Shown: piece after piece, positions 22,684 through 33,000 of the stretch | Layout: every line of letters begins with the position of its first letter | Numbering within the stretch: the first letter of the stretch is position 1 | Assembly (NCBI RefSeq): GCF_000165395.2 | Contig: NW_026261572.1 | Coordinates: 763,913-827,912 of the forward strand | Direction: 5' to 3' | Origin: Babesia bovis T2Bo | Taxonomy: Eukaryota > Apicomplexa > Aconoidasida > Piroplasmida > Babesiidae | Length of the DNA: 64,000 bases | Notes under the pieces: generated by a model | Seen by the model: the letters and a program-made list of their open reading frames with translations, nothing else | What the model was told of the DNA's origin: nothing | The model's database searches: none | Position numbers and translations under genes: made by a program

Positions 22684-22801
22684 ACCATAGTGGAAATCTA
22701 ATGACAAGTGCCTTCCTTTTTGCCCTTTACAAGGGTAAAACCTAGTATTTACTACAAGAGTTCTAATGTAAATAAAAGTCGAGCCAAACAGGGAATATAT
22801 A

Positions 22802-24060
22802 ATGACTGACAAAAATACCCTAGTCATAGGTATATCAACCGTTGAACCACCATTTGTTCATATGTTTTACTGGGTATGGACAATTATTTCATTTCACATG
22901 GTATCCAAGATTAATTCATTTATGGTACGCAATGCATATATAAATCACAGAACAATGCAACGGAAACCTAATACATGAAACTTGCGAAATGACATTCCTC
23001 ACGTTGGATAGTGGAAATGTGGTGCAATTTGGATGATAATAATGATTTGTCTTACATTCTAAAACTAAGAGCAGAAATAATGGAATTACATCACCCATGA
23101 AGATAACAAGAACAATCGACCCGAGATATGTTCTAACATTGACACCCATTGACGTAACAACTATAGTCAAAACAAATATCAACATAGTTTTGTTTTTGGT
23201 AATAACAACAGATTCGCTTTTGCAAAGCCAAAGAGACATGTCCATTGTATTTAATAAGTAAAAATTATGGAGATACGCACTAACAAGTATCACCGTTACT
23301 TTCATATTTGAAGGCAAATTAATCTGTTTTGATGACGTTTTAAAAATGCATTAGACTATTCAACTAGTTGTCACATTATATTAATCTTAATCCGTGAACC
23401 ATACCCATTCCAACCGTATACAGAGCTTATGCAACTTCAGACAATCGGATATGTTCAATCATATGCAAACCCATAAGACTAAATGTTTAAGGGTCGATGT
23501 TAGATTTCTCAATCTCACATGCGGTTCGCGTACATCGTTAAATATTTCGGCAATTCTTTGAAAGCAGGATTTTTAATTATATCGAAGTTTTCAAATGGTT
23601 GCACCATGACCATTGAAGCCGCACTAACCCTAGATTGACTCATCTTTAATTACATCGGAAGGCTCACGCCGGACCTTACAGGTCAACAGCCGTATATCAT
23701 ATAGAGAACCACCACCAACTATTTGTGTCATTCGGTTGACCAGACATACGCGATGGAACAGACCAATTTCTAAAATACGGAAAATAGAGACGGGCATTTG
23801 CAGCAAAACATTCTACAATGACATATTCAGCACTGCAAATGACGTTAACAAACCGACAGGAGTTACAGTAGGATATTCACCAACGGATAAGACAATCACC
23901 AGTGTCATTTGGAAGGATAACTTATAACGGAGAGTCAACAATCGTTGTCAATCTTTACGACTCATCTGACAGAGAGTATCAACTTAATCAGCAAATCACA
24001 CTGGAAAAAAAGTACTACTCTAAATCATATCAAACAATGTGGATTATAAGGGGCGACTAA
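22802..24060 (+). pseudogene. Series of broken plus-strand coding remnants
   Basis: Plus-strand frames with protein-like content follow each other with breaks. They are 22802-22975 (ATG, 57 codons), 22944-23036 (motif CNGNLIHETCEMTFLTLD), 23040-23261, about 23391-23567 (CLRVDVRFLNLTCGSR), 23631-23927 (TGVTVGYSPTDKTITSVIW) and 23926-24060 (STIVVNLYDSSDREYQL). The junction of the last two is a simple +1 frame change with no convincing splice site, and the sense continues across it. One 38-nt intron-like segment fits at 23531-23568. I read this as a decayed gene or gene pair in the same island as the 463-residue protein. An intron-rich live gene is the alternative. Confidence 0.38.
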
Positions 24061-24396
24061 AAAACAGCGCCAAATAAAGGTTTATTAGAATTGGACCACA
24101 GGCTGTTGCTGATCGGGCATACCACCAAATATAACCATCAATTGATTTGACGTAATTTCAAATATTGGCACAAGGTATCTTTTGGTATGTCACCGGAACT
24201 GTTACACTCCACAATATACTACCATGGTGTCATTAAAGACCCAATCTTATTATTCATACAGGACTATTATTTATAATAAGACTGTAAGACAGACAACGGT
24301 ATAAATTCACATCACTTACCGTATACAGGGTAGATGAAGAACCAGCATAATACAAAGTATTATGTGGTTAAATATGATCAGAAGATTACAACATGT

Positions 24397-25362
24397 TCAA
24401 GCGTAATAGGATGAAGCCTCCGGAGCTACGTGAGTCTTACCGGATGTGAGGAAACTGGAAAACTCCTCGTAAATCGAAGGCTGGAGCTTAACCTGTCTCC
24501 AAAGATCTGGAGTTAGGTAGCCATATGTGGCAGAGAGAGCTGCAAATACAGCCTTAAGGAAGTTACCCCTGGTCTTGGTGGATCCAGAAGAACAAGAAAA
24601 ACAGTCCTTAATACCGGCGAAAGAAAGAAGCTTCTTTGTGGTGGGAGCACCGACGATTTGTGTACCTCTTGGGGCAGGAACAAGCCTACATCTTACACTA
24701 CCAGACTTTCCGTGTACCTTCATGGGCACGGTGTGTGGGTCACCAATCATATTTCCCCAATATCCACGTCTAACAGGGATTAAAGAGAGCTTGGCAGAGA
24801 TGATAGCACCACGAATAGCCGTAGCCACTTCCTTAGCACACTTTGTGCCCAAACCACAATGACCGTCGAAGTCTCCGATAGCTACAAACACTTTAAACCT
24901 CGTGCGTTGACCAGCGTTAGTCTGCTTCTGAACGGGTACTATCTTAACGACATCATCCGCTAGCTTCTTGTCAGTGAGGGTGGGCTGGAAGAAGTAATCC
25001 ACAATCTGGTATTCCTTAATTGGGATGGAGTGAAGATATATTTGTTCAATAGATTGGATAAGACCGGCGGCGACCAATCTACCAAGTTTAGTGACAGGGA
25101 CCCAGCTCTTCAGGTCATCTTCACTTCCACCACGACCTCTAACATTACCAATGAGAAATATGATTATAAAAACTAAAATCATAAAATAAATATACGAATA
25201 ATAATACTAAAAACACATCCTCACATATGAATCACGGTGTATTATCGGCTTACCTGGAGGATGCGCGTCTACCACCCCTACCACGGCCAAAACCTGACCC
25301 AAAACCACCACGTTCTGTACACATATATCAACATTTTTGTACAAAGTCATCATACCCGCCAT
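24397..25362 (-). CDS. RPS2: 40S ribosomal protein S2 (uS5)
   Basis: Minus-strand exons are 25362-25356 (7 nt), 25314-25254 and 25138-24397, giving 269 residues. The N-terminus is the Gly/Arg-rich tail typical of eukaryotic S2 ([15 protein letters not shown]). It is followed by [24 protein letters not shown], the S5 core [21 protein letters not shown] and [11 protein letters not shown]. Introns are 41 and 115 nt. An ATG at 25182 lies in the second intron and would give a false hydrophobic start. The protein sits at the mRNA entry site of the small subunit and contributes to decoding accuracy. The first coding exon holds only ATG, one Ala codon and one base. Confidence 0.95.
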
Positions 25363-26099
25363 TCTGAAATCACAGAAGCAAAATTTTGTTCGTCTTGCCA
25401 ATAATGTTTTTTATAACGACAGTTCCGTTACCTACAAATACTTGTTTGGCGATATTCGCTATGATTCTTGACACAAGCGAATATATAGCCGAATCCAGAA
25501 TGATTCCAAATGATATAGAGCAGGGGTTCTGTCGTTTACGTTCAAATAACACTCCAAGGCCAGTATATGGGGTCGCTTAGGCAAAGGGCGAGCCCCTTGA
25601 TTTCGGCCCATAAACTTGATTTTACAACATAATACGCACATCAAAAGGCAAATTTAAACATTGAACAACACATATGAGATGAACATATTTTTTAAACACA
25701 CTTATTATTAGCTAATCATCTTATATACATCCTTGCTTCATCTGGCCACAATAGCCAAAGATAGTCATTAACTTTGTCTTTATGATCTTAAACACTTCAA
25801 ATATTGTTTGTTCTACATTTGTAATATATAATCTGCATTTTGTTAGGATTTTAAAAACAGGTTTTCGGTATTACTCAGTTTGTCGTTTATGATACGTATT
25901 CCCAATGCGTTATGTACGATATAAAAGTTCTCAAAGTATACTTTGTCAATATTCAGCGTGCTATAGTAACACATTTTGTTAGATCAACTTGTGAACCTTT
26001 AGGAATCTCGACACACTTGTATGCTTAAACCGCACATTAGCTATACTGCGTATACACAGTAATAAGTTTCTGTTAACATCATATGATGTTTAATTTACG
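25363..26099. other. Divergent promoter region upstream of RPS2 and the 26100 gene
   Basis: These 737 nt lie between divergent genes. Short frames near 25386-25644 have no family resemblance and overlap the expected RPS2 5' region. The remainder is AT-rich without visible genes. Confidence 0.5.
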
Positions 26100-26638
26100 A
26101 TGTTAAAATGGCAATATATGTTAACACAGTTACACATTTTGGTTGGATTGGCGTACTTCGTAACCAGATCTACATTTGGTAGCGTGGTCCCGGAAAAGCC
26201 GGGAAACAGCATTATCACTGAAGACTTGGACCGTTTTACATTATATAAGGTGCGGCTTAGTAACGTATCAGGTGCTGTTAATGCGGAAGATTTTCGTGTT
26301 GAGCTGATCGGTACACAATTCGTTCATGTAGGTTTAGGTAAATCGCAGAATCACAGATATACTGCAGATTACCGCAGAAGGTTCAACTGTTGATTGGAAA
26401 ATACGTTTAGATACGGTATGCCAGTATCATTTCACCATCATATCTTTTAGCATATTCCAATTGGTGTTATATTTTACCCAGAATTCAGTTTAGCCATGGA
26501 ACGGTTAGAACGTGATGTTGCTGTATGGTATGTCATTCCTGTATGATGCAATATATATAGATCTCTAGGATTGTTAATATAAGGATCCCTAAGTACTATG
26601 ACTTGGATCCAATTGCATTTAAACGTGAGGAATTATGA
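26100..26638 (+). CDS. Small secretory-pathway protein, possibly PIG-X/PBN1-like (four predicted exons)
   Basis: Predicted exons 26100-26327, 26368-26415, 26451-26527 and 26569-26638 give 140 residues. Introns are 40, 35 and 41 nt. The N-terminus is a hydrophobic signal-like segment (LTQLHILVGLAYFV). The body reads TLYKVRLSNVSGAVN, TAEGSTVDWKIRLDT and IPIGVIFYPEFSLAME. The last motif resembles the 'iPaGLyvDPyEL' stretch of PIG-X, a stabiliser of the first GPI mannosyltransferase in the ER. That match is weak, and the protein is shorter than the family with no C-terminal membrane span. Exons 1-3 look solid. The last exon, whose TGA overlaps the next start codon as ATGA, is uncertain. Confidence 0.42.
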
Positions 26639-27645
26639 CGGGTCATACTTACAGACACATTCAATCTATTCTACCGCCTTATAATTGGATCTCGTTTATT
26701 ACCATAGTAGCGCTATGCCTAGGGACATACATCCATTTGAAGGGTACTAATATTGGTGTAAATAACGCCAATGTTAAACATCTTTGCGATGTAAAATGGA
26801 GTCAAAATATCCCGCATTCGTGCTCTTTAGGCGGATCAACGTCTCCTCCATTTACCCAAGGGTTGTTTTTTAGCTCATTTGATAGGTTAATTGAAAGTTC
26901 AGGACTTGCTTCTGCAAGCTTTCTTCGTGAGTTTTCGGCTAATACGGGCGAAACAATTCGGCGAGTGGAGCTACCCAATGGTTATTTTGCCGAAGGTGCT
27001 ACGTTTGTAGTGGAGCCGAACACCCTTCGTTTGTACGTGATGGTACTGACATATAAAGACAATGTGGTACTGTTCTATGATTACAAAACATTCCAATTGA
27101 CGTATGTACATCAATGGCGTTATGTAGGTTTCGGGTTAACATCAAATTATAACCACGACACAAATAACCTGGAGGAATTTGTCAAGCATCAAGAAGTGTG
27201 GATGACCACTGGAGGAACCCATTTACTGTCTTTAGAATTACCACCTTCTTTTCGATTCGGACCTCCCATGGTGAAAAAGGCTATTCCAATAACGTTCAAC
27301 GGACTACGGTTACGTTACGTGAATGAAATGGACTACAACCATGAGACTGGGACCATATATGGCAACATTTGGACAAGCGACTTCATTGTTGAAGTTGATC
27401 CTAAAACTGGGATATGCTTACACTTATGGGACTTAACTCCATTGAAATTACAACAACCAGACAACGTAGACGTCATGAACGGTATAGCGTGTGATTCAAG
27501 ATCCAAAGGCTGCCTTATCACCGGAAAGTTTTGGCCAAATATATACAATGTAGACTTATTAATTACAGCAACGTCAGCACGCGATGTTCCATCAGCATTC
27601 TATCATGATTACTGCACTGAGTTTAAGGCTCCTTCAGAACAGTGA
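26635..27645 (+). CDS. Glutaminyl-peptide cyclotransferase (plant/bacterial-type glutamine cyclase)
   Basis: A single exon of 336 residues carries an N-terminal signal anchor (WISFITIVALCLGTYI, about residues 18-34). A five-bladed propeller with family motifs follows: PPFTQGLFF, NGYFAEGATF, LRLYVMVLTYKDNVV, VNEMDYNHETGTIYGNIWTSD, VDPKTGICLHLWDL, MNGIACD and ITGKFWPNIYNV. The enzyme converts N-terminal glutamine of secreted proteins to pyroglutamate, so lumenal action in the ER or Golgi is expected. It belongs to the propeller (Glu_cyclase_2) type, not the animal metalloenzyme fold. Its 3' end overlaps the last 23 coding nt of the EF-hand gene on the other strand. A GTGAGT at the stop could be a donor for an alternative end. 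Confidence 0.85.
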   Translation: MTGHTYRHIQSILPPYNWISFITIVALCLGTYIHLKGTNIGVNNANVKHLCDVKWSQNIPHSCSLGGSTSPPFTQGLFFSSFDRLIESSGLASASFLREFSANTGETIRRVELPNGYFAEGATFVVEPNTLRLYVMVLTYKDNVVLFYDYKTFQLTYVHQWRYVGFGLTSNYNHDTNNLEEFVKHQEVWMTTGGTHLLSLELPPSFRFGPPMVKKAIPITFNGLRLRYVNEMDYNHETGTIYGNIWTSDFIVEVDPKTGICLHLWDLTPLKLQQPDNVDVMNGIACDSRSKGCLITGKFWPNIYNVDLLITATSARDVPSAFYHDYCTEFKAPSEQ

Positions 27646-28153
27646 GTAGGGCCTTCACTAGCTCATCTACACGAATAAATCCATTTTGCTCTGTCAAGTT
27701 TAGGTCTGCTAAAAACGCATCAATTTGATCATCTGGTATATGATGATTTGTCTTGAGGATGTATACAATGGTGCCCCTGTTGACAGTTCCATTACCACTG
27801 GCATTTAAGTTCTGCATATCTTTGAATACCTCCAAGGTTGGAAACTTACGGTAAAAAGTTTTGTAAGTTCATCTACAGTATATTGTTTAGCCCTAAGTTT
27901 CCCGGCAATATCCACTAGCTGCTCATGCGATATTTCGTTACCCAGTACATCAATTGTTTCTGTATCTCTAACGTAAAATAAAATTTAATAATAATTATAG
28001 ATACTTTACCGCCACTCCTGTTGCTGATATTATATTAATGGCTTCTTCTTTGTTAAATGCATTTTTGCTGCCTCCTGCGAAGAGCAGAGCTGCTTCATTT
28101 ATCTACACATCTTTTCAATATAATTGAAAACATTTACTTACCTTATTATTCAT
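27623..28153 (-). CDS. EF-hand protein, essential light chain/calmodulin-like (four exons)
   Basis: Minus-strand exons are 28153-28142 (12 nt), 28102-28005, 27967-27850 and 27811-27623. Introns are 39, 37 and 38 nt and the protein is 138 residues. The fold is two calmodulin-like lobes with degenerate loops. Lobe 1 reads NEAALLFAGGSKNAFNKEEA. Lobe 2 has TVDELTKLFTNLNASGNGTVN and ends in LTEQNGFIRVDELVKALL. Most loops lack the full set of acidic ligands, so calcium binding is doubtful. This pattern is typical of myosin essential light chains that support the apicomplexan glideosome motor, but another calmodulin-like role is possible. Removing the 38-nt intron is what creates the normal E-helix spacing in lobe 2. 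Confidence 0.72.
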
Positions 28154-28442
28154 ATTAAAAAATCCTTGTGTGTATATTAAAAGTGCCTCTGAACACAACC
28201 ATGCTCACAGAAGTACACCTTGATTCGCACATCATTTTTTGGAACATTTAAAATTTATTTATAAAAGCATTTTCGCATATTTTACAATGTATATTATTAA
28301 ATAATTTAGGCTGCTGCCGCTCCATCATTTCAAAATTTGATTTATCACATCCTGGATATATTACGTAGACAGCGGTCGAGGTCGAATAAGTGATGGGCGG
28401 TCGGGCTTCTTTAAACATCACTGCCCCTTATAGGTGGCTCAG

Positions 28443-29671
28443 ATGGTCTCTATCGTAATACCGCCTGCTGAGCGGCAGCAGAATCATCAACTAGTGTTAT
28501 CTCGTCTTGGCGTATTTATCGTGGTTTGTTTAAAATAGGTTTTCGATATTATTTCCAGACTTATATACTGATAGCACAAGCTGCGTTCACAACAACTGTT
28601 CTTTTACTTAGATTATGGTTGGTAAATAGTTCTATGTTAACTATTTTCAGGTGGACATACCCTGTAATCACAGTCGTTTGTCTCATCTTCCATACATTGC
28701 TACTCGTTATGGCTTTGTGGTCTCACTGGATGTGCACATTGAGTGATCCTGGATATGTTCCACACATATACGGTATTTTTTTCTTCTTAAATTCTACTAT
28801 TACTTTTGCAGATGAGCAGATTATTGAAGATGCGCTACGTTGGGGGTTCACCGATTGTCCAAAATGCAGATCTGTTCGTCCACGGCGGGCGCATCACTGT
28901 AGTGTTTGCAAACGTTGTATCATTCACATGGACCATCATTGTGAGTATGCCGCGTAAAATGTCTAATCACCTCTAGGCCCTTGGGTTGGCAATTGCGTAG
29001 GATTATTCAATCAGAAGTTTTTTATACAGTACACAGTCGTAAGTATTTGTTTGTTTGTTTTAATATATTTTCAAGTACATACTATCGGCCGGGATTTTTG
29101 AATTAACTATAATTACGGTCATTGCTTTGGATATGTACCATCTGTACATTAACGATATTGACAAACTTCTACATAAATATGGCACGTTATTAATGATTGT
29201 TGCACTAGTAAGTTGTTTGTATCCATTTCTGAGACATTTCAGGTAAACTATTTTGTGGCGATATTGTTTACCATGTTCACGCTCACGTTGTTCATCGACC
29301 AGCTGGTAAATATCTATCGCAACAGAACAGCGATAGACAAACTAAAGAAGGTAGTTACACGACATCAGACCTTCATGCAAACATTGACCCATGTTTTTGG
29401 TTGTCACCCTTGTTATAGATGGTAGGCCATAATATTTAAAAAATATACCTGTTTTAGGTTTCTCCCTTTACCGGCAAAGCCTAGGTACATGGGAGAGTCT
29501 CTGACTCCTGCTGATATTATTGCGCTTTCCGTTTTTGACGACACAGATGCAATATTAGCGGATCGTAACCATGAGCTCCAGGACATTTTGCCAGAGTCAT
29601 CACCACGATCTCGATGGTTGCCAAAGTGCACCTGTTTATGGAAAAAGGAGCCTATGAATAATGAAGAATAA
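28443..29671 (+). CDS. DHHC-type palmitoyl-transferase (seven exons)
   Basis: Exons 28443-28520, 28559-28772, 28812-28940, 28977-29038, 29076-29207, 29243-29421 and 29458-29671 give 335 residues; all introns are 35-39 nt. Two membrane spans lead to the DPGYVP motif, then the Cys-rich domain (CPKCRSVRPRRAHHCSVCKRC) and the active site DHHC at residues 138-141. The active-site Cys codon is itself split by an intron, and splicing gives HMDHHCPWVGNCVGLFNQ. Two more spans and an NxTxID-like segment (YRNRTAIDKL) follow. The enzyme S-acylates proteins on endomembranes or the plasma membrane. The 39-nt intron at 28773-28811 has no stop in frame; skipping its removal would add 13 residues (motif IFFFLN) between DPGY and the Cys-rich domain. 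Confidence 0.9.
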
Positions 29672-30005
29672 TTTAGTTGTATATGTTTCTTTTAATGTCT
29701 ATTGTGCTGCTGGTGCTTTTATTGCCTTACTGAGGGATGATTCCTGCTATTTAGAATTATTTTCACTTTTTTACCGTTATATAATATATACAGGGGATAC
29801 ATTTTTAGAACCTGCCAAAGTAGCTGGGTTCTTGCCTGTTGTTATTTTACCGTGGCATCTATTTCTTATAATCCTGGGTCGTGGTAATCGTCGGTTCAAA
29901 TGTTGCACATTTCTATGTTTCATGCATTTGAATAGTAAATGTATACGGGTGTATGATATAAACTGATCCAACGGATGATTCTCATATGTTAACCCATTGT
30001 AGACA
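29672..30005. other. Spacer between DHHC gene and giant helical protein
   Basis: These 334 nt separate two co-directional genes. An open frame at 29661-29966 (101 codons, hydrophobic, overlapping the end of the DHHC gene by 11 nt) has no family resemblance and no room for its own promoter, so I do not call it a gene. The rest should be a 3' UTR and a short promoter. Confidence 0.45.
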
Positions 30006-33000
30006 ATGAGCTACAGCCGATGGCCCACTACTTCGCCCGTATCGGGAATCTCTGCAGCTACATCGTCATATGACCCTATGGTGATTCCTACAAATGACGC
30101 TACTACTGCTGCCATGCTGCAGAGGACGATGCAAAAAAACTCTGATCGATCGCATCCGGCAGAGGGTTCAATGTCAATACTACAACGTTATAATGGTGCA
30201 TTGGAGATGCTCCGCAACAGGCTCTGGAATAGTACGGCAAAGGGCAATTTATCATTTGAAGAACCTGATGACGGAGAGCCGACTTCTTCCGAGCTCCCTT
30301 GGAATGACGGTGATGATTCACATATAATATCTGTAGAGCGAGATCTTAGCGTGCGCAGTGCATTGCGTTTAAAGCACCTTTTACAAAGTGGCAATACCGT
30401 TCCTTCTGCAGTATTAGATGCGGTATTATCACACGATAAGGTTGTTCATCGGCTTCGTAGTTTGAATGATATTTTCACTTTTGGGAAGCGGCTCTATTTA
30501 CCTGAGGAAGAAATGGATATTAATGTGATCAATGCTATTCGCACCGCTCTACCTCTTTTCAACGGTTCTTGCGTACCTCTTGTTATGTGGCCTTCTACGG
30601 ATCCATCTCTTCACGACAATGAGCGCGTGCGCATTGAGGAGTCCACTGTGTTTGAGGCTTTACAGATATACTGTCTGCACAAGCATAACCGTGAGGTTTA
30701 CATTGAGAGAAGCCGTTCATCCGCTAGCATGAATGAATCTAGTGGTTCGTTGGCGATAGACATGACCGACGTTGTTGTTGTCCGTGAGATCTCAGATACC
30801 ATATTGGACGAGCTCTTGGCTACGTTATGGACTTTAGGTTATTTAGCTCTGCAGATGCATCCTGTAGGTTCTGACCAGTTGCGACCTTACGCATGTGCGA
30901 TTTTATCAAATCCTGAAGAAATCGTGTCCCGTCTATGGAAAATGTATTTATCGTTTACCGAACACCTCAAGCTGCGATTCCTTCACATTAAGGATGTGGA
31001 TGTTTCATTAAAGGATAACTTGCATGGTCGTCTGATAGTCGAGGCCCATCGAGTGGCGATTTTACAATGTGCCATTGTCAAGACTCTTTTGGATATACAC
31101 ATCGGAACCAGAAATATGACATTAGAGGAGTATCAGCGTTATGCAACTCACTTTGAGAGTCGCAACTTTACAGGTGCTTTTGCTATAGTTCGCAATGTGA
31201 TGGGCGACGACGACTCTAAAGGTTCACAGCTTTTGAACCATGCTATTCACGAATTACAAGCTCTTGGTACTATGTTGCTTAGTAGTTTCTTTTTGTACAG
31301 AGGTTTCGGTGCTGATAAGATATCATCATGCGACAATTCTTTCGTGTCAGAAGCTACTACGTATATGTATTCACAGTTGACTCTTATGGATAATGGTGAC
31401 ACTAATAAATCCAGAGCCATGTTGATATTTGCCTTTACTGGTTTTTTGAAGAATTTATCTATTGGTGATTCTGCTTGCAATGCTGATCTTCAGTTCATTG
31501 AAAAAGCTTCTGCTCATCTAGAGAGTTACGTTTCCAGTTTGGAATGGTTGGCGTTATCACGTGACTGTTTTGGCCGAAGCAATTGTTCTCCCAGTGCCAC
31601 AATCACACAATTTCCATGTCGTTTGTTGTTATTGGAGTCAATTGCTTCTGTTATCGATATTTTCGGTGTAAAGAGGGTTCCACATCTGGAGAGCGTTGTG
31701 AACGCTCTCTGTATTGTGGTTGATCGTGACAATACTCCCGATCTTGCTTACCAGGCTACTAAGCTTTCCCTCATGGAACGCATAGGCGAATATTTGATGT
31801 CGAACTTTCCCTTTGGTTTATCGAGTTTATTCCAGTTGTTTGGTGCATTCTTACCGTTCTGCGGCAGCCATGTGGATGATGAAAATATCGTTGACATTGA
31901 TAACGACCATACTTCTATGGATATAGTTGTGCGAATATTACTATCAAAGTTTGACAGCATTGTTATAAGTCCACTCACTTCCCCTGTAGAATACAAATCT
32001 GACACCGGTGAGATTGAGGTAACTGAAGATATTTATTTGGATGTACAACTTTTACAAATGCTTGGTTTGGACAAACGGTTACTACTGGATAAATGGTTTT
32101 CTTGGGAAATGAGCAATAGCATCTGTGTTATACGTGCTGGTATCATGGGTAAACCTGTTCTGGTCAACGATTTGCGTAATTTATCCTGGAATGCAACGGC
32201 TAGCCCACTTGGCGATGATCAGGACCTATGGGTAGTTGATGCTGATGTGTCTACTTCGACCTCCAATGGCAATATTAGCGCGTTATGGATGCAGGAAGCG
32301 TCGTTGGAAAACACTGGAGTGAATAAATCTGGATTGCGCGGATGCCACTTCGAACTGAATGATGCAATAACTTTCGAGATTTATTCGAACTCTGGGAATG
32401 CGAAGTCACAAAAGAATATGACTGGGCATTTCACTCTGCTGCGAGCTCTCTGGCTTGTTTGGAGAGGATGTATTATGTACATAGTGCATACAGGACGAGA
32501 GTTACCACATCAGGCCCTTGGTACTTTTGTAACTGTCAATAGCTTACTTACTGGGATCATATCTAGGTTTCCTCGTCTCATTTCTATGATTGAGGACCAC
32601 ATAAATGTAACCTTTTGCATGAATGAGAGCAACAGCAGATATCCATTTGGCCCTTCAAGCATTATATTTCACTACACTCTTCTATATTTGGTTTGCTTGA
32701 AACATCTTCAGTTACATGTCATGCTTCCTGAAGTGATCGATGCCATACGAAGCTTCCTTCAACCTACTTACGTCATACCTGTAGGTGAAAACGTCACAGA
32801 GGTTGAATTCCACCGTTACTGGATTTTCTTACAATCATTGGAGTCATGTTCTCAGTTTTTGACTGATGATCATGGTTTATCAATGTTCGCTTTTCTGGAG
32901 CGCATTTTGCACGAAGAAGAGCGCCCTCTGCGTACTTATCCAGTGACACGTGGAATATTAAAGTTTTTCAAGGAGTTGTTGATTCAATGCCCACCCGAGC

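Noticed and set aside
22916..23317. 133-codon minus-strand frame with hydrophobic segments
   Set aside because: It is antisense to polar plus-strand remnants; hydrophobic composition is what such antisense reading produces. No start context or family signal.
24397..25182. Start of RPS2 at ATG 25182 with a hydrophobic leader ([11 protein letters not shown])
   Set aside because: That leader is translated intron. Splicing from 25254 to 25138 restores the Gly/Arg-rich N-terminus of S2.
29661..29966. 101-codon hydrophobic frame after the DHHC gene
   Set aside because: It overlaps the DHHC coding end, has no family signal, and lies in the expected 3' UTR and promoter of the next gene.
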